Shown: piece after piece, positions 19,921 to 29,464 of the stretch
Position numbering within the stretch: position 1 is the stretch's first letter
How the letters are laid out: the number at the start of each line of letters is the position of its first letter
From: Peptostreptococcaceae bacterium VA2
GTDB lineage: Bacteria; Bacillota; Clostridia; Peptostreptococcales; Peptostreptococcaceae
Length of the DNA stretch: 64,000 nt
Assembly: GCA_000686145.1 (NCBI GenBank)
Contig: JMMB01000007.1
Coordinates: forward strand, 3,038,001-3,102,000
Direction: 5' to 3'
Position numbers and translations under genes: made by a program
Notes under the pieces: generated by a model
Database searches by the model: none
What the model was told of the DNA's origin: nothing
The model's input: the letters and a program-made list of their open reading frames with translations, nothing else

Positions 19921-19980
19921 AAAAAAAAGCTAAAAATTATAAAATTTAAAAATGAAAATTTATAATTTTTAGCTTTTTTT
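19921..19980. terminator. Bidirectional terminator between kinase and permease in copy B
   Basis: AGCTAAAAATTAT (19928-19940) pairs with ATAATTTTTAGCT (19962-19974), with A8 on one side and T7 on the other, so it can work on either strand. It is absent from copy A. It isolates the regulator-kinase transcript from the permease operon, which then depends on its own promoter. Confidence 0.8.
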
Positions 19981-20017
19981 AATTTTTTTCAAGAGAATTA
20001 TCGTAAGTGGTAAATTT

Positions 20018-21328
20018 TTATATTAACGGTATATAAATTTGAATTATAAATTTATCCTCAGAAAAATCTATAGAAACTTCACCATCATATTTTTGCACAG
20101 AACTTTTTATACTTTTAATTCCCAATCCATGTGAAAATGAATCTGATTTATCTGTTATTATTTTGTCTGCTCTTAATTTTATTTGATTTATTTTACTGTT
20201 TTCACACTTTACTACAAAAATTTTATTTACCATATTTCCTTTAATCCTAATAAACCTATTGTTCTTATTATCAAGTTTAGTGCATGCTTCTATTGCATTA
20301 TCTATCATGTTCGAAAATATAGTACAAATATCAATCATATCTATAAATGCACATTTTGAAAAATTAATATCTACCTGAAAATCTATATTATTTATATTAC
20401 AAATATTTCTTTTTTCATTAATTATAATATCTAAAATCATATTTTCTGTTGAAATTTCATATTTACAACAGTTTAATTCATTTTCTAAATTTTCTATATA
20501 TGAATTAGCACTATCATTACTATCATATAATTTTTTTATACATATAATATGATTATTCATATCATGATATAACTTTCTTACTTTAATTTGAGATTCTTAT
20601 ATAGTTATGTAATTATTATATTGCATCTTCATTTTCTCTTTTATTAGCTTATTTTCAATTTTGATATTGTTACTTTTAATTATACCTCCTATAATTTTTA
20701 TCAATGATATATTTGATAAAATCAATATGCTTGCTATAATAAATAGCATTGATTTCTGAGCATGGGATCTATTAACGCATTGTATTGCCAATGTGTATAT
20801 TGCAACGATACTCAATATATTTGCTATAACCGGAATCATTGTATATAACATTGCCGTTTTCTTTAGTTCTATATTATATTTCAAATTTTTTACTATAGGA
20901 ATAATTGAAACTAATAATAACTTAGAAATAAATACAAGCTCTAATCTCGATACATCACTTTTTAATAATTCAGAAATTTTCATTGATGAATTTATGATTA
21001 ATACAAAATTTACACTTATAAAGTCAACCCCTACTAACATCATCCAATAAATTGAACTTATTATTAATCCTTTTAATAAATTACACTTATAGTTGTAAAT
21101 ATAAAATATATATCCTATAACTACAGCTATAATTAACTTAATATTTACATTGACATTTACGATAGTTAGAATTATTATCAATATAATAATTAAGGAGATT
21201 GATATATTTATGATTAATTTACTTTTTTTACGCTCATTAAATCTATCTAAAATAAATTTAAAAATTAACCATTCTATTATAGTAGATATGCATATAGTTA
21301 AGTTGCAAAATAAAGCACTATTTAACAT
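20018..21328 (-). pseudogene. AgrC-like GHKL sensor kinase, copy B, split by one nonsense codon
   Basis: The reading frame matches the intact 436-residue kinase at 27450-28760 from end to end, but codon 244 is TAA (20597-20599) where copy A has CAA. The break falls just before the H-box (YHDMNNH), so the first piece keeps only the membrane sensor (243 residues). The second, if re-initiated at 20560, lacks the phospho-accepting histidine region's start. N-box MIDNAIEAC and G-box HGLGIKSIK are still present, so the loss looks recent. Readthrough or phase variation is possible but not shown. Confidence 0.9.
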
Positions 21329-22032
21329 AGTACATCCCCCAGTACGGATAATAGTTTTATTTTGAAATCTTTAATCTTGTATCTGCTAACCGGAATTTCA
21401 CTATTTTTAACTAAAATAGTGTTTTGTTTTATATGCTCCACATATTTCATATTAACTAAAAAACTTTTGTGACATCTATAAAAATTATACTTAAGCAACT
21501 CGGTCTCTATAATTCTCATATTTGTCTTTGTACTATAGCTTTCATTTACAGTATGTATAATTATATCTTTATTAATTACTTCGACAAAAGTTATTTCATC
21601 TATTTTTAATTTATATGTATCTCCTTTATTTTGGATAAATATGTTATTATCGCTTTTTTTTATAATATCTTTTATACATAAATTTACATGTTTTTTTAAG
21701 TCTTCAAATTTAATTGGCTTTAATAAATACCTATAGGCTCTAACTTCATAACCATCATGTATATAGTCTATTAATCCTGTTGTAAAAATTATCTCTGATT
21801 TATCATTTCTTTCTCTAATCTTTCTAGCTACATCCATGCCTGTAAGTTTATTCATTTCTATATCTAGAAAAAATATATCAACATCTTCATGATAATTTTC
21901 AATTAAATCTTCCCCACAATTAAACACGATGATTTCAAATTGATTAGTTATGCCTTTAAGTATAACTTCTAAATACTCCTTTAAAGTATCCCTAAAGATA
22001 AAATCGTCATCACAAATAACAAATTTAAGCAT
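21322..22032 (-). CDS. LytTR response regulator, copy B
   Basis: The 236-residue protein has a receiver domain (acidic DDD near residue 8, phospho-acceptor D in FLDIEMNKL, conserved K in LLKPI) and a C-terminal LytTR DNA-binding domain from about residue 140 (ITFVEVINKDIII, YRCHKSFLVNMKYVEHI). Its end overlaps the kinase start by 7 bases. Residues 1-98 or so are identical to copy A, while later residues differ at 10 positions. About 100 bases of upstream sequence with TTGACA (22112-22107) are also shared with copy A. It probably binds the 21-bp repeats before the permease genes. Confidence 0.92.
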   Translation of the reverse strand: MLKFVICDDDFIFRDTLKEYLEVILKGITNQFEIIVFNCGEDLIENYHEDVDIFFLDIEMNKLTGMDVARKIRERNDKSEIIFTTGLIDYIHDGYEVRAYRYLLKPIKFEDLKKHVNLCIKDIIKKSDNNIFIQNKGDTYKLKIDEITFVEVINKDIIIHTVNESYSTKTNMRIIETELLKYNFYRCHKSFLVNMKYVEHIKQNTILVKNSEIPVSRYKIKDFKIKLLSVLGDVLC

Positions 22033-22205
22033 AAGTCCCTCCCCTTTATACTAAATCAATACTAAAAATAAACAGTTTTAATATTAATTTAGAGCTATGA
22101 ATAAGTTGTCAAAATTATAATATTCCCAGCTTTTTAATTTTACCATATTATCTATTTATTTTCCATTTTTTACCATTATGTTGCATTTTAAGCCGAATTA
22201 GGAAA

Positions 22206-22227
22206 GCGCCAATTTTAATATTGGCGC
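22206..22227 (-). terminator. Module-end terminator, copy 2
   Basis: GCGCCAAT (22206-22213) and ATTGGCGC (22220-22227), 57 bases after the DUF4397 stop, identical to the hairpin at 14998-15019. It separates module copy A from the promoter of copy B. Confidence 0.65.
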
Positions 22228-22283
22228 CTTGAAAATTTTATTTTTTATACTGTCCACTTAATGGGTAGCAGTTCATAATTTAA

Positions 22284-22910
22284 TTAATTCAAGAAAGTTG
22301 CTCCATCTAGTGTTTGAATAATATCAATATTTGGGGCATTACCTATAGCGTAGAAAGTATATACTCTATTTGGATTAATATTTATTTGGTTACTTATTAC
22401 TGTCTTTTTATTTTCGGATAATTCTATATCCATTTTATATTCTTTTGGTGGTATTTCTTCATAATTTGTATACATAGCATATTCAACATTTTTAAACACT
22501 TCATTATTATCTAGCAATATATTAACAGCAGGTGCATTTGGCACTAAATGAACAAATTTAATTTTAGATTTATCTCCATCTGGAATCCCCATTTCCTCAG
22601 GTATTCGAAGTAATTTTATACCGTCTTTAGTTGTTATAATAGCCGCTGTAATTAACTCTTCACTATTAATTTTAATTTTAGTTTCTAATAATGGCTTTTC
22701 TTTTTCATCCTTAAGATAAACACTAAAAACATATTCACCTTCTGGTACATATATATATGGAGTGAATTGAGCAAATTGGATACTACTATAAAACGGAAAT
22801 CCATTTATATACACATCTACTTCTTCTCCATCTGGAACAGCATGTAGCACTCTAACTAAAGAATAATCTTCTTCAAAATTTCTCAAGTAAAAATCCCCCT
22901 TCTTAAACAC
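22284..22910 (-). CDS. DUF4397 domain protein, copy A
   Basis: The 208-residue partner of the protein at 15076, differing at only four positions (residues 43, 73-74 region, 98 region and 110 region). Two DUF4397 halves, LHAVPDGEEVDVYING and VHLVPNAPAVNILLDN, and no signal peptide. It ends each module, directly before the terminator. DUF4397 is usually found in secreted or surface proteins of unknown function, so the lack of an export signal is odd. Confidence 0.8.
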   Translation of the reverse strand: MFKKGDFYLRNFEEDYSLVRVLHAVPDGEEVDVYINGFPFYSSIQFAQFTPYIYVPEGEYVFSVYLKDEKEKPLLETKIKINSEELITAAIITTKDGIKLLRIPEEMGIPDGDKSKIKFVHLVPNAPAVNILLDNNEVFKNVEYAMYTNYEEIPPKEYKMDIELSENKKTVISNQININPNRVYTFYAIGNAPNIDIIQTLDGATFLN

Positions 22911-22929
22911 TATTACATCCTTACTATTA

Positions 22930-23067
22930 TCATATTAATAAGTTATAATTTTTGATGCTTGTTTTGCTGTCCCAAAAGAATAAAATTTTCATCTTATATA
23001 AATCATTTTTACATCTTAAAATTATTTTTAATACTGAAATAACTAATTCTTTACTTAATCTATTCAT
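22930..23067 (-). CDS. 45-residue open frame with good ribosome site, unknown
   Basis: AAGGAG lies 7 bases before an ATG at 23067. The frame encodes an amphipathic start (MNRLSKELVISVLKIILRCK), an aromatic patch (ILFFWDS) and a short tail, ending 20 bases before the DUF4397 start. Length and amphipathic N-terminus recall autoinducer-peptide precursors, but there is no AgrB gene here and no clear thiolactone cysteine. In copy B the first half is deleted. It may equally be the tail of a decayed gene. Confidence 0.3.
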   Translation of the reverse strand: MNRLSKELVISVLKIILRCKNDLYKMKILFFWDSKTSIKNYNLLI

Positions 23068-23136
23068 AAAAAATACTCCTTCCTGACATTTGATTTTATA
23101 TTTTAATCATTGCCATAAAGGAGCATATTTTTTATT

Positions 23137-23405
23137 TTAAACTAATACTAATTCTTGTTTTTGCTCGTTCACTAAACTATAATATGAACATTCATTTAAT
23201 ATAAGCTCTTCATGAGAACCTGATTCCATCACTCTTCCTTTATCTATATCCCATAATCTAAACAATAGATTTACTATAGTTGATTTCCCACAACCACTAG
23301 ATCCAATAAGAGCTGTCATCTTTCCTTTTTCAAATTTAATGTCCATATTATCTAAAGTCTTATCTTCATCGTATGAAAAAGCGACTTCCTCAAAAACTAT
23401 GCCCC
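23137..23405 (-). pseudogene. Internally deleted ABC exporter nucleotide-binding domain
   Basis: The frame has the start of an exporter ATPase domain (GGIVFEEVAFSYDEDKTL, Walker A IGSSGCGKST) joined directly to its extreme C-terminus (DKGRVMESGSHEEL). The Q-loop, signature, Walker B and H-loop are missing. Its C-terminal 38 residues match the remnant at 15814. No ATG lies before MDIKFEKGK, so the membrane domain has been lost. Confidence 0.85.
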
Positions 23406-23420
23406 CATTAACTTTAATCC

Positions 23421-23936
23421 CTATTCATCTTTCATTCCATCTATAATATTTAATTTATCCAGTCTTTTGAATGTTAATGTAACAGATAAACAACATAATA
23501 ATATCGTTAATATTATAAATGTCAATGTTGGTATCTTAGGAACTATGAACCAAGACCCTGTGTATTCTATATTTTTTGCTAATGCCATCATTCTTTGAAG
23601 ATTACAAAGTTCTATACCATAAATAAAAATCATTACAAATCCGAAAATAGAGCTAACAATTCCATATATAAATCCCTCTTTTAAGAGAATCTTCTTTAAA
23701 TCTTTTAAAGATAATCCTACTGATCTCATCATTGCAAATTGACGTTTTCTCACTACTATACTTGTTATTATACTAAAGAATATATTTATTACAGCCGTAA
23801 CAACAAGTAAAAAAGACTGCATCAATTTTTTTATGATAAGATGATTCATTATATTTTAAATCTATATCATATCCATTGAGAGATAACATAAGTGGATTAT
23901 CTTTAAAAAGAGTACTCTCATTATCCACATATGTTT
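23421..23936 (-). pseudogene. C-terminal remnant of a second FtsX permease, frameshifted
   Basis: The last 142 residues form an FtsX domain (VVRKRQFAMMRSVGLSLKDL, three to four hydrophobic helices). Upstream, the sequence continues in another frame as ESTLFKDNPLMLSLNGYDID..YNESSYHKK, with the shift near an A-run at 23825-23835. Most of the ectodomain and N-terminus are gone. It follows the ATPase gene immediately, so the ancestral module probably had a two-permease transporter. Confidence 0.8.
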
Positions 23937-23937
23937 A

Positions 23938-24609
23938 TTACCTATTATTTATTATTTTTCCATCACTTATAGTTATTACATGGTCAGCCATTTCAGCTAT
24001 TTTTTCATCATGAGTTATCATAACTAATGTTTGATTAAATTCTTTTACACATATCTTAAGTATTTCTATTACTTCTTTAGTTGTTTTGCTATCAAGGTTA
24101 CCTGTAGGCTCATCTGCAAATATAACTGACGGCTTGTTAGCCAGAGCCCTAGCAATAGCAACTCTTTGTTGCTGTCCCCCAGAAAGTTCATTTGGAAACT
24201 TTTTAATTTGACTATCTAATCCAAGTTTATTTATAAGGTTATTTATATAATTTTTATCTACTTTTTTTCCTTCAAGAGAAATAGGAAGAAGTATATTGTC
24301 ATATACACTTATTACAGGTATAAGATTAAAGCTTTGAAAAATAAATCCAAACTCATTTCTTCTTATTTTAGAAAGTTCATGATCATTTAGCTTATATATA
24401 TCCATATCATCTAAAAATACATTTCCTGAAGTTGGTTTATCTAGACCTGCCATACAATGAAGTAATGTACTTTTTCCCGATCCACTTGCTCCTATAACAG
24501 CCGTAAATTTACAAGGCTCTATTTCAATATTAATATTATCAATAGCAATTACTTTATTTTCACCTTTTCCATATATTTTTTTAAAATTTTGAACTTTTAA
24601 TCTTTTCAT
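23938..24609 (-). CDS. ABC transporter ATP-binding protein, copy A
   Basis: The 223-residue ATPase has all motifs: Walker [10 protein letters not shown], signature [15 protein letters not shown], Walker [15 protein letters not shown]-loop MITHD. It differs from copy B at seven conservative positions. A 111-base gap separates it from the permease gene; this gap has about 43 bases not present in copy B. Confidence 0.92.
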   Translation of the reverse strand: MKRLKVQNFKKIYGKGENKVIAIDNINIEIEPCKFTAVIGASGSGKSTLLHCMAGLDKPTSGNVFLDDMDIYKLNDHELSKIRRNEFGFIFQSFNLIPVISVYDNILLPISLEGKKVDKNYINNLINKLGLDSQIKKFPNELSGGQQQRVAIARALANKPSVIFADEPTGNLDSKTTKEVIEILKICVKEFNQTLVMITHDEKIAEMADHVITISDGKIINNR

Positions 24610-24720
24610 ATATTTACTCCTTCAAAATAACTCATTTTGTTAATTTATTTATATTTCAATCTAATCACTAAATACAGTTTGAGATATTTTTATCTTATTT
24701 GTAAATGTATTTAACATATT

Positions 24721-27219
24721 TTACTCTCCATTCCTTATTCCATTAATTATATCTTCTTTTAAAATAGTTTTTAGTGATATATTAACTATAATAAAACAAA
24801 ATATTAATATTAACATAAAAAGCGTAATCACCTGTAATATAGGTATTTCAAACTTTATAGTTGAAAAACCTGACACTTGATTAGAGGCCTTAACACTTAG
24901 TTCATAATAATTATATGCGCTTAAAAAACCATAAACACAACCTGCCATTGCACATATAAATCCATAAATCAAAGATTCTTTGATTACCATTTTATATATA
25001 GTATTTTGGCTTGCACCAAGCGCCCTAGTTATTGAAATCTCTTTTTTACGTAACATAATACTTCCCTTAATAGCCGAATATATATTTGCAAAGGCTATTA
25101 TCATTAAAAATATTGTAATAACTATTAATTGATAATAAAATTCATCTGGACTTTTTAAATATCCTTCACCGAGATCTTTAATATTTTCAATACTATAGTC
25201 TTTTTCATTAAAACTACTTTTAATATCATTTAGATTTCCTGAATTGTCAAATTTCAAAGTAGTATAAGTATTAGAATTAGTTATATCATTAAGTTTATTT
25301 ATATCAAATACTATTTCTCCATATTTAGAAGGACAATCTTTATACATTGACCATTTTTCATTTAAAACTCCAGCAACTTTGACATCAAAAGTCTTATATT
25401 TTTGTAACTTATTTTCCATAACAGGTAATTTAACTTTTATAATATCTCCAACTTTTAGATCTTTGAATATTTTTGAATTTTTACGACCATTGTATCTATC
25501 ATAAAAATTTTCAGTTACTAAAGCTGATAGTTCATTTTTATCTAAATCTTCATATCCCCCGCTAGAAAGTATATCTTTATTTTTAAAATAATCTTTTTCA
25601 TATCCAGATATAGTAAAAAGTAATTCATCTGAACTACCTTGTTCATTATTATCTGACTTTATTTCATCACTTAACATATCTTGTGGAATCACACCATAAC
25701 CGTTAAATTTTTTAAGTTTTAATATATTGCTTACTCCATCTATATTTTTTAGTTTTTGTAAATCATTCTCATTTATTCCATATAAACAGTCATAATAGAC
25801 GTTTTTTGTAAGCTTATTATCTCTTGACTGAAAACTAGAAATAGCTATAGTAGGAATGTCACTCTTATCCATATTTTGTGTTATTGACAAATCAATCCAT
25901 CGTCCACCTGCTAGCATAACAACAATTATTGATATACTCATAGGAATAAAACTTCTAGTAAAGTTTTTAAAAGCAAGTTTGGTTGTTATTTTTTTTATAA
26001 AGCATAGGTTCATTCTCGAAAGATTTATATTTTCAATTTTTTTGTCAAAGCAATTTTTCTCTTTGATAAGGTCGAGTTTTTCACTAAAATTTATTGCAAT
26101 TAACTGAATTATCATAGATATACTAACATTAGCTAATGATAATTTAATTGCTAAAATTATATCTTTCCATTTTAGATATAATTGCCTATTTTCTACTGAT
26201 ACAAGAGAGTCAATTGATGATAAATAAACATATTTATTTAAGAAAATCGCTATAATATATCCTAAAATTAAACCTAGTACACATCCTAAAAAAGCAATAA
26301 ATAAATGTTCAAATATTATAGATAAACTAAATCCTCTTTTGCTTCCTCCTACTATTCTTATTAAACCTATATCCTTAAGTCTTTTTCTCATAAATAGACC
26401 AAATACACTTGAAACAAATAAAATGCTTGCTATAATTACTTTTTCTAAATCAGGACTTTCAATACTTTCAGAATTTATCTCTTCTGTTAATTTCTGATGT
26501 AGTTCATTTGCTAAAATTGTGTTTTGAGATTCTCCAACATCTCTTCCAAGCTTGTTGACATTTGATAATAAATCGCTAAATCCACTCTTAAGATTTATTG
26601 TGCTATCATAACCTATGGCTTCTTTAGGTATTAAGTTCTCTTCCTTGCCTAAAGTAGTATATATATGTATTTGATCGGTATCGTACTTTGGTTGAACAAT
26701 TCCAACTATTTTAAAACTTTTATTATTCATAAATAAATCATTACTTCCATTTGATACGTATTCTTTTCTTATAAATCCATTTATGCTATCTCCAATTTTT
26801 AAATTACTGCTAGATGCTAATTCCTTATCTATGATAATTTCATTTGAATTTTTAGGTTCTCTTCCATCAATTAATTTAAGTTTAGATGATTTAATTACGT
26901 TAGCATTGTATTCATTTAAAGAAAGTGCAATTCCTGTTTTATTATAAATAAATTGTCCAAAGTTTTTAGATATTTCTATACTTTTTACATTTTCATGATT
27001 CTTTAATAATTCTGTAGTTTTTATATCTAGGTTTCTTGCTTCTGCATTATATGTAGGAGAAATTTCATTAATATAATTCATATTATTAATAGCTTGACTT
27101 CTTTTAGCAACTTGAAAAGAAAATACTAAAGCTACGCCAATTGCTATTGAGAGTATCAATAAATATAAAATTCTTATATTTTGCTTGAAATATTTTCTTG
27201 ATAATCTTAAGTATTCCAT
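24721..27219 (-). CDS. FtsX-family ABC permease, copy A
   Basis: 832 residues, colinear with copy B with scattered substitutions concentrated in the ectodomains and the last 150 residues (for example FLSAYNYYELSV in A where B has ILRAYDFYEVSV). Helices at about 17-36, 260-375, 420 and 690-820, with two FtsX segments. Intact start MEYLRLSRKYFKQ shared with B. Likely works with the ATPase at 23938. Confidence 0.88.
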   Translation of the reverse strand: MEYLRLSRKYFKQNIRILYLLILSIAIGVALVFSFQVAKRSQAINNMNYINEISPTYNAEARNLDIKTTELLKNHENVKSIEISKNFGQFIYNKTGIALSLNEYNANVIKSSKLKLIDGREPKNSNEIIIDKELASSSNLKIGDSINGFIRKEYVSNGSNDLFMNNKSFKIVGIVQPKYDTDQIHIYTTLGKEENLIPKEAIGYDSTINLKSGFSDLLSNVNKLGRDVGESQNTILANELHQKLTEEINSESIESPDLEKVIIASILFVSSVFGLFMRKRLKDIGLIRIVGGSKRGFSLSIIFEHLFIAFLGCVLGLILGYIIAIFLNKYVYLSSIDSLVSVENRQLYLKWKDIILAIKLSLANVSISMIIQLIAINFSEKLDLIKEKNCFDKKIENINLSRMNLCFIKKITTKLAFKNFTRSFIPMSISIIVVMLAGGRWIDLSITQNMDKSDIPTIAISSFQSRDNKLTKNVYYDCLYGINENDLQKLKNIDGVSNILKLKKFNGYGVIPQDMLSDEIKSDNNEQGSSDELLFTISGYEKDYFKNKDILSSGGYEDLDKNELSALVTENFYDRYNGRKNSKIFKDLKVGDIIKVKLPVMENKLQKYKTFDVKVAGVLNEKWSMYKDCPSKYGEIVFDINKLNDITNSNTYTTLKFDNSGNLNDIKSSFNEKDYSIENIKDLGEGYLKSPDEFYYQLIVITIFLMIIAFANIYSAIKGSIMLRKKEISITRALGASQNTIYKMVIKESLIYGFICAMAGCVYGFLSAYNYYELSVKASNQVSGFSTIKFEIPILQVITLFMLILIFCFIIVNISLKTILKEDIINGIRNGE

Positions 27220-27374
27220 AATTATCCTTACCTTTCTTTGAATCTGATTATATAGTTTTTAAGCAGACGTTTACTTTTCAAATAAATGCCTGCTCATTTA
27301 TTAATAACCCTCCCTTTTAAATATAAGTCACATTCTTTTCCTTATATTATTTTGTAATAAATCTTATACACTAG

Positions 27375-27443
27375 AAAATAACATTTTATGTTTTATTTTT
27401 CAATGCTTTTGTCATAACTGGTCATTTAATCGGCGCAAGTGGT
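27375..27443 (-). promoter_or_regulatory. LytTR-type direct repeat and promoter of the copy-A permease operon
   Basis: The minus strand shows ACCACTT (27443-27437) and ACCAGTT (27422-27416), a 21-base period, then 12 bases, TTGAAA (27403-27398), 17 bases, TATTTT (27380-27375). The distal repeat lies only 7 bases after the kinase stop codon. The layout is the same as in copy B although much of the surrounding sequence differs. Confidence 0.65.
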
Positions 27444-27449
27444 AAATTT

Positions 27450-28760
27450 TTATATTAATGGTATATAAATTTGAATTGTAAATTTTTCCTCTGAAAAATC
27501 TATAGAAACTTCACCGTCATATTTTTGTACAGAACTTTTTATACTTTTAATTCCCAATCCATGTGAAAATAAATCCTGTTTATCTGTTATTATTTTATCT
27601 GCTATTAATTTTATTTGATTTATCTTACTATTTTCACATTTTACTACAAAAATTTTATTTACCATATTTCCTTTAATTCTAATAAACCTATTGTCCTTAT
27701 TATCAAGTTTAGTGCATGCTTCTATTGCATTATCTATCATATTGGAAAATATAGTGCAAATGTCAATCATATCTATAAATCCACATTTTGAAAAATTAAT
27801 ATCTACCTCAAAATCTATGTTATTTACATTACAAATATTTCTTTTTTCATTAATTATAATATCTAAAATCATATTTTCTGTTGAAATTTCAGGTTTCCAA
27901 CAGTCTAATTCACTTTCTAAATTTTCTATATATGCATTAGCACCATCATTGCTACCATATAATTTTTTTATGCATACAGTATGATTATTCATATCATGAT
28001 ATAATTTTCTTACTTTAATTTGAGATTCTTGTATAGTTATATAATTATTATATTGCATCTTCATTTTCTCTCTTATTAGCTTATTTTCAATTTTGATACT
28101 GTTACTTTTAATTATACCCCCTATAATTTTTATCAATGATATATTTGATAAAATCAATATACTTGCTATAACCAATAATATTAACTTTTGAGTACAAGAC
28201 TTATTTTCACATTGCATTGCCAATGTGCATATTGCCACAATGCTCAATATATTTGCTATAACTGGAACCATTATATATAACATCGCTGTTTTCTTTAGTT
28301 CTATATCATATTTTAAATTTTTTGCTATAGGTATAATTGAAACTAATAATAACTTAGAAATAAACATAAACGCTAATTTAAATTTCTTTTTTTCGAATAA
28401 TTCATAAATTTCCATCGATGGATTTATGATTAATACAAAATTCACACTAATAAATTCAATCCCAAATAATACCATCCAATAAATTAAGCTTATTATTAAT
28501 CCTTTCAATAAGTTATATTTATAGTTGTAAATATAAAACATATATCCTATAACTATCGCTATAATTAACTTAACATTAACATCGATATCTATGATTGTTA
28601 GAATTGTTATCAATATAATAATTAAGGAGATTGATATATTTATGATTAATTTACTTTTTTTACGCTCATTAAATCTATCTAAAATGAATTTAAAAACTAA
28701 CCATTCTATTATAGTAGATATGCCTATAGTTAAGTTGTAAAATAAAGCACTATTTAACAT
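27450..28760 (-). CDS. AgrC-like GHKL sensor histidine kinase, copy A
   Basis: 436 residues: about six hydrophobic helices in residues 1-215, a coiled linker, H-box KLYHDMNNH with His255, and a GHKL ATPase domain with N-box MIDNAIEAC near 345 and G-box HGLGIKSIK near 407. The multi-helix sensor and lack of a large extracellular loop fit the AgrC/ComD peptide-sensor class. The start overlaps the regulator gene by 7 bases. It should phosphorylate the LytTR regulators of both copies if they cross-talk. Confidence 0.9.
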   Translation of the reverse strand: MLNSALFYNLTIGISTIIEWLVFKFILDRFNERKKSKLIINISISLIIILITILTIIDIDVNVKLIIAIVIGYMFYIYNYKYNLLKGLIISLIYWMVLFGIEFISVNFVLIINPSMEIYELFEKKKFKLAFMFISKLLLVSIIPIAKNLKYDIELKKTAMLYIMVPVIANILSIVAICTLAMQCENKSCTQKLILLVIASILILSNISLIKIIGGIIKSNSIKIENKLIREKMKMQYNNYITIQESQIKVRKLYHDMNNHTVCIKKLYGSNDGANAYIENLESELDCWKPEISTENMILDIIINEKRNICNVNNIDFEVDINFSKCGFIDMIDICTIFSNMIDNAIEACTKLDNKDNRFIRIKGNMVNKIFVVKCENSKINQIKLIADKIITDKQDLFSHGLGIKSIKSSVQKYDGEVSIDFSEEKFTIQIYIPLI

Positions 28761-29464
28761 AGTACATCCCCCAGTACGGATAATAGTTTTATTTTGAAAT
28801 CTTTAATCTTGTATCTGCTAACCGGAATTTCACTATTTTTAACTAAAATAGTATTTTGTTTTATATGCTCCACGTATTTCATATTAACTAAAAAACTTTT
28901 GTGACATCTATAAAAATTATACTTAACCAACTCGGTCTCTATAATTCTCATATTTGTCTTTGTATTATAACTTTCGTTTACAGTATGTATAATTATATCT
29001 TTATTAATTGCTTCGATAAAAGTTATCTCATCTATTTTTAATTTGTATACCTCTCCCTTATTTTGGATACATATATTATTTTCACTTTTTTTTATAATAT
29101 CTTTTATACATAAATTTACATGTTTTTTTAAGTCTTCAAATTGAATAGGTTTTATTAAATACCTATAAGCTCTAACTTCGTATCCATCATGTATATAGTC
29201 TATTAATCCTGTTGTAAAAATTATCTCTGATTTATCATTTCTTTCTCTAATCTTTCTAGCTACATCCATACCTGTAAGTTTATTCATTTCTATATCTAGA
29301 AAAAATATATCAACATCTTCATGATAATTTTCAATTAAATCTTCCCCACAATTAAACACGATGATTTCAAATTGATTAGTTATACCTTTAAGTATAACTT
29401 CTAAATACTCCTTTAAAGTATCCCTAAAGATAAAATCGTCATCACAAATAACAAATTTAAGCAT
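28754..29464 (-). CDS. LytTR response regulator, copy A
   Basis: 236 residues, receiver plus LytTR domain, 226/236 identical to copy B. The ATG follows AAAGGGGAGGGA. A TTGACA at 29544-29539, about 75 bases before the ATG, is a candidate -35, with only a weak -10. It is the first gene of the module and overlaps the kinase start by 7 bases. Confidence 0.92.
   Translation of the reverse strand: MLKFVICDDDFIFRDTLKEYLEVILKGITNQFEIIVFNCGEDLIENYHEDVDIFFLDIEMNKLTGMDVARKIRERNDKSEIIFTTGLIDYIHDGYEVRAYRYLIKPIQFEDLKKHVNLCIKDIIKKSENNICIQNKGEVYKLKIDEITFIEAINKDIIIHTVNESYNTKTNMRIIETELVKYNFYRCHKSFLVNMKYVEHIKQNTILVKNSEIPVSRYKIKDFKIKLLSVLGDVLC

Larger units (their letters stand above)
15022..22227 (-). repeat. 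Tandem module copy B (left)
   Basis: A 7.2-kb unit parallel to copy A at 22228-29662: response regulator, kinase, permease, ATPase, decayed ABC fragments, DUF4397 protein, terminator. By eye the proteins agree with copy A at 226/236 (regulator), 216/223 (ATPase) and 204/208 (DUF4397) positions. Copy B differs by a nonsense codon in the kinase, an insertion with a terminator before the permease gene, and different deletions among the ABC fragments. Confidence 0.9.

Noticed and set aside
20018-20560. Separate GHKL ATPase gene starting at MNNH
   Set aside because: The frame continues upstream to a TAA that is CAA in the sister copy, and the putative start lies inside the H-box; it is the second half of a broken kinase.
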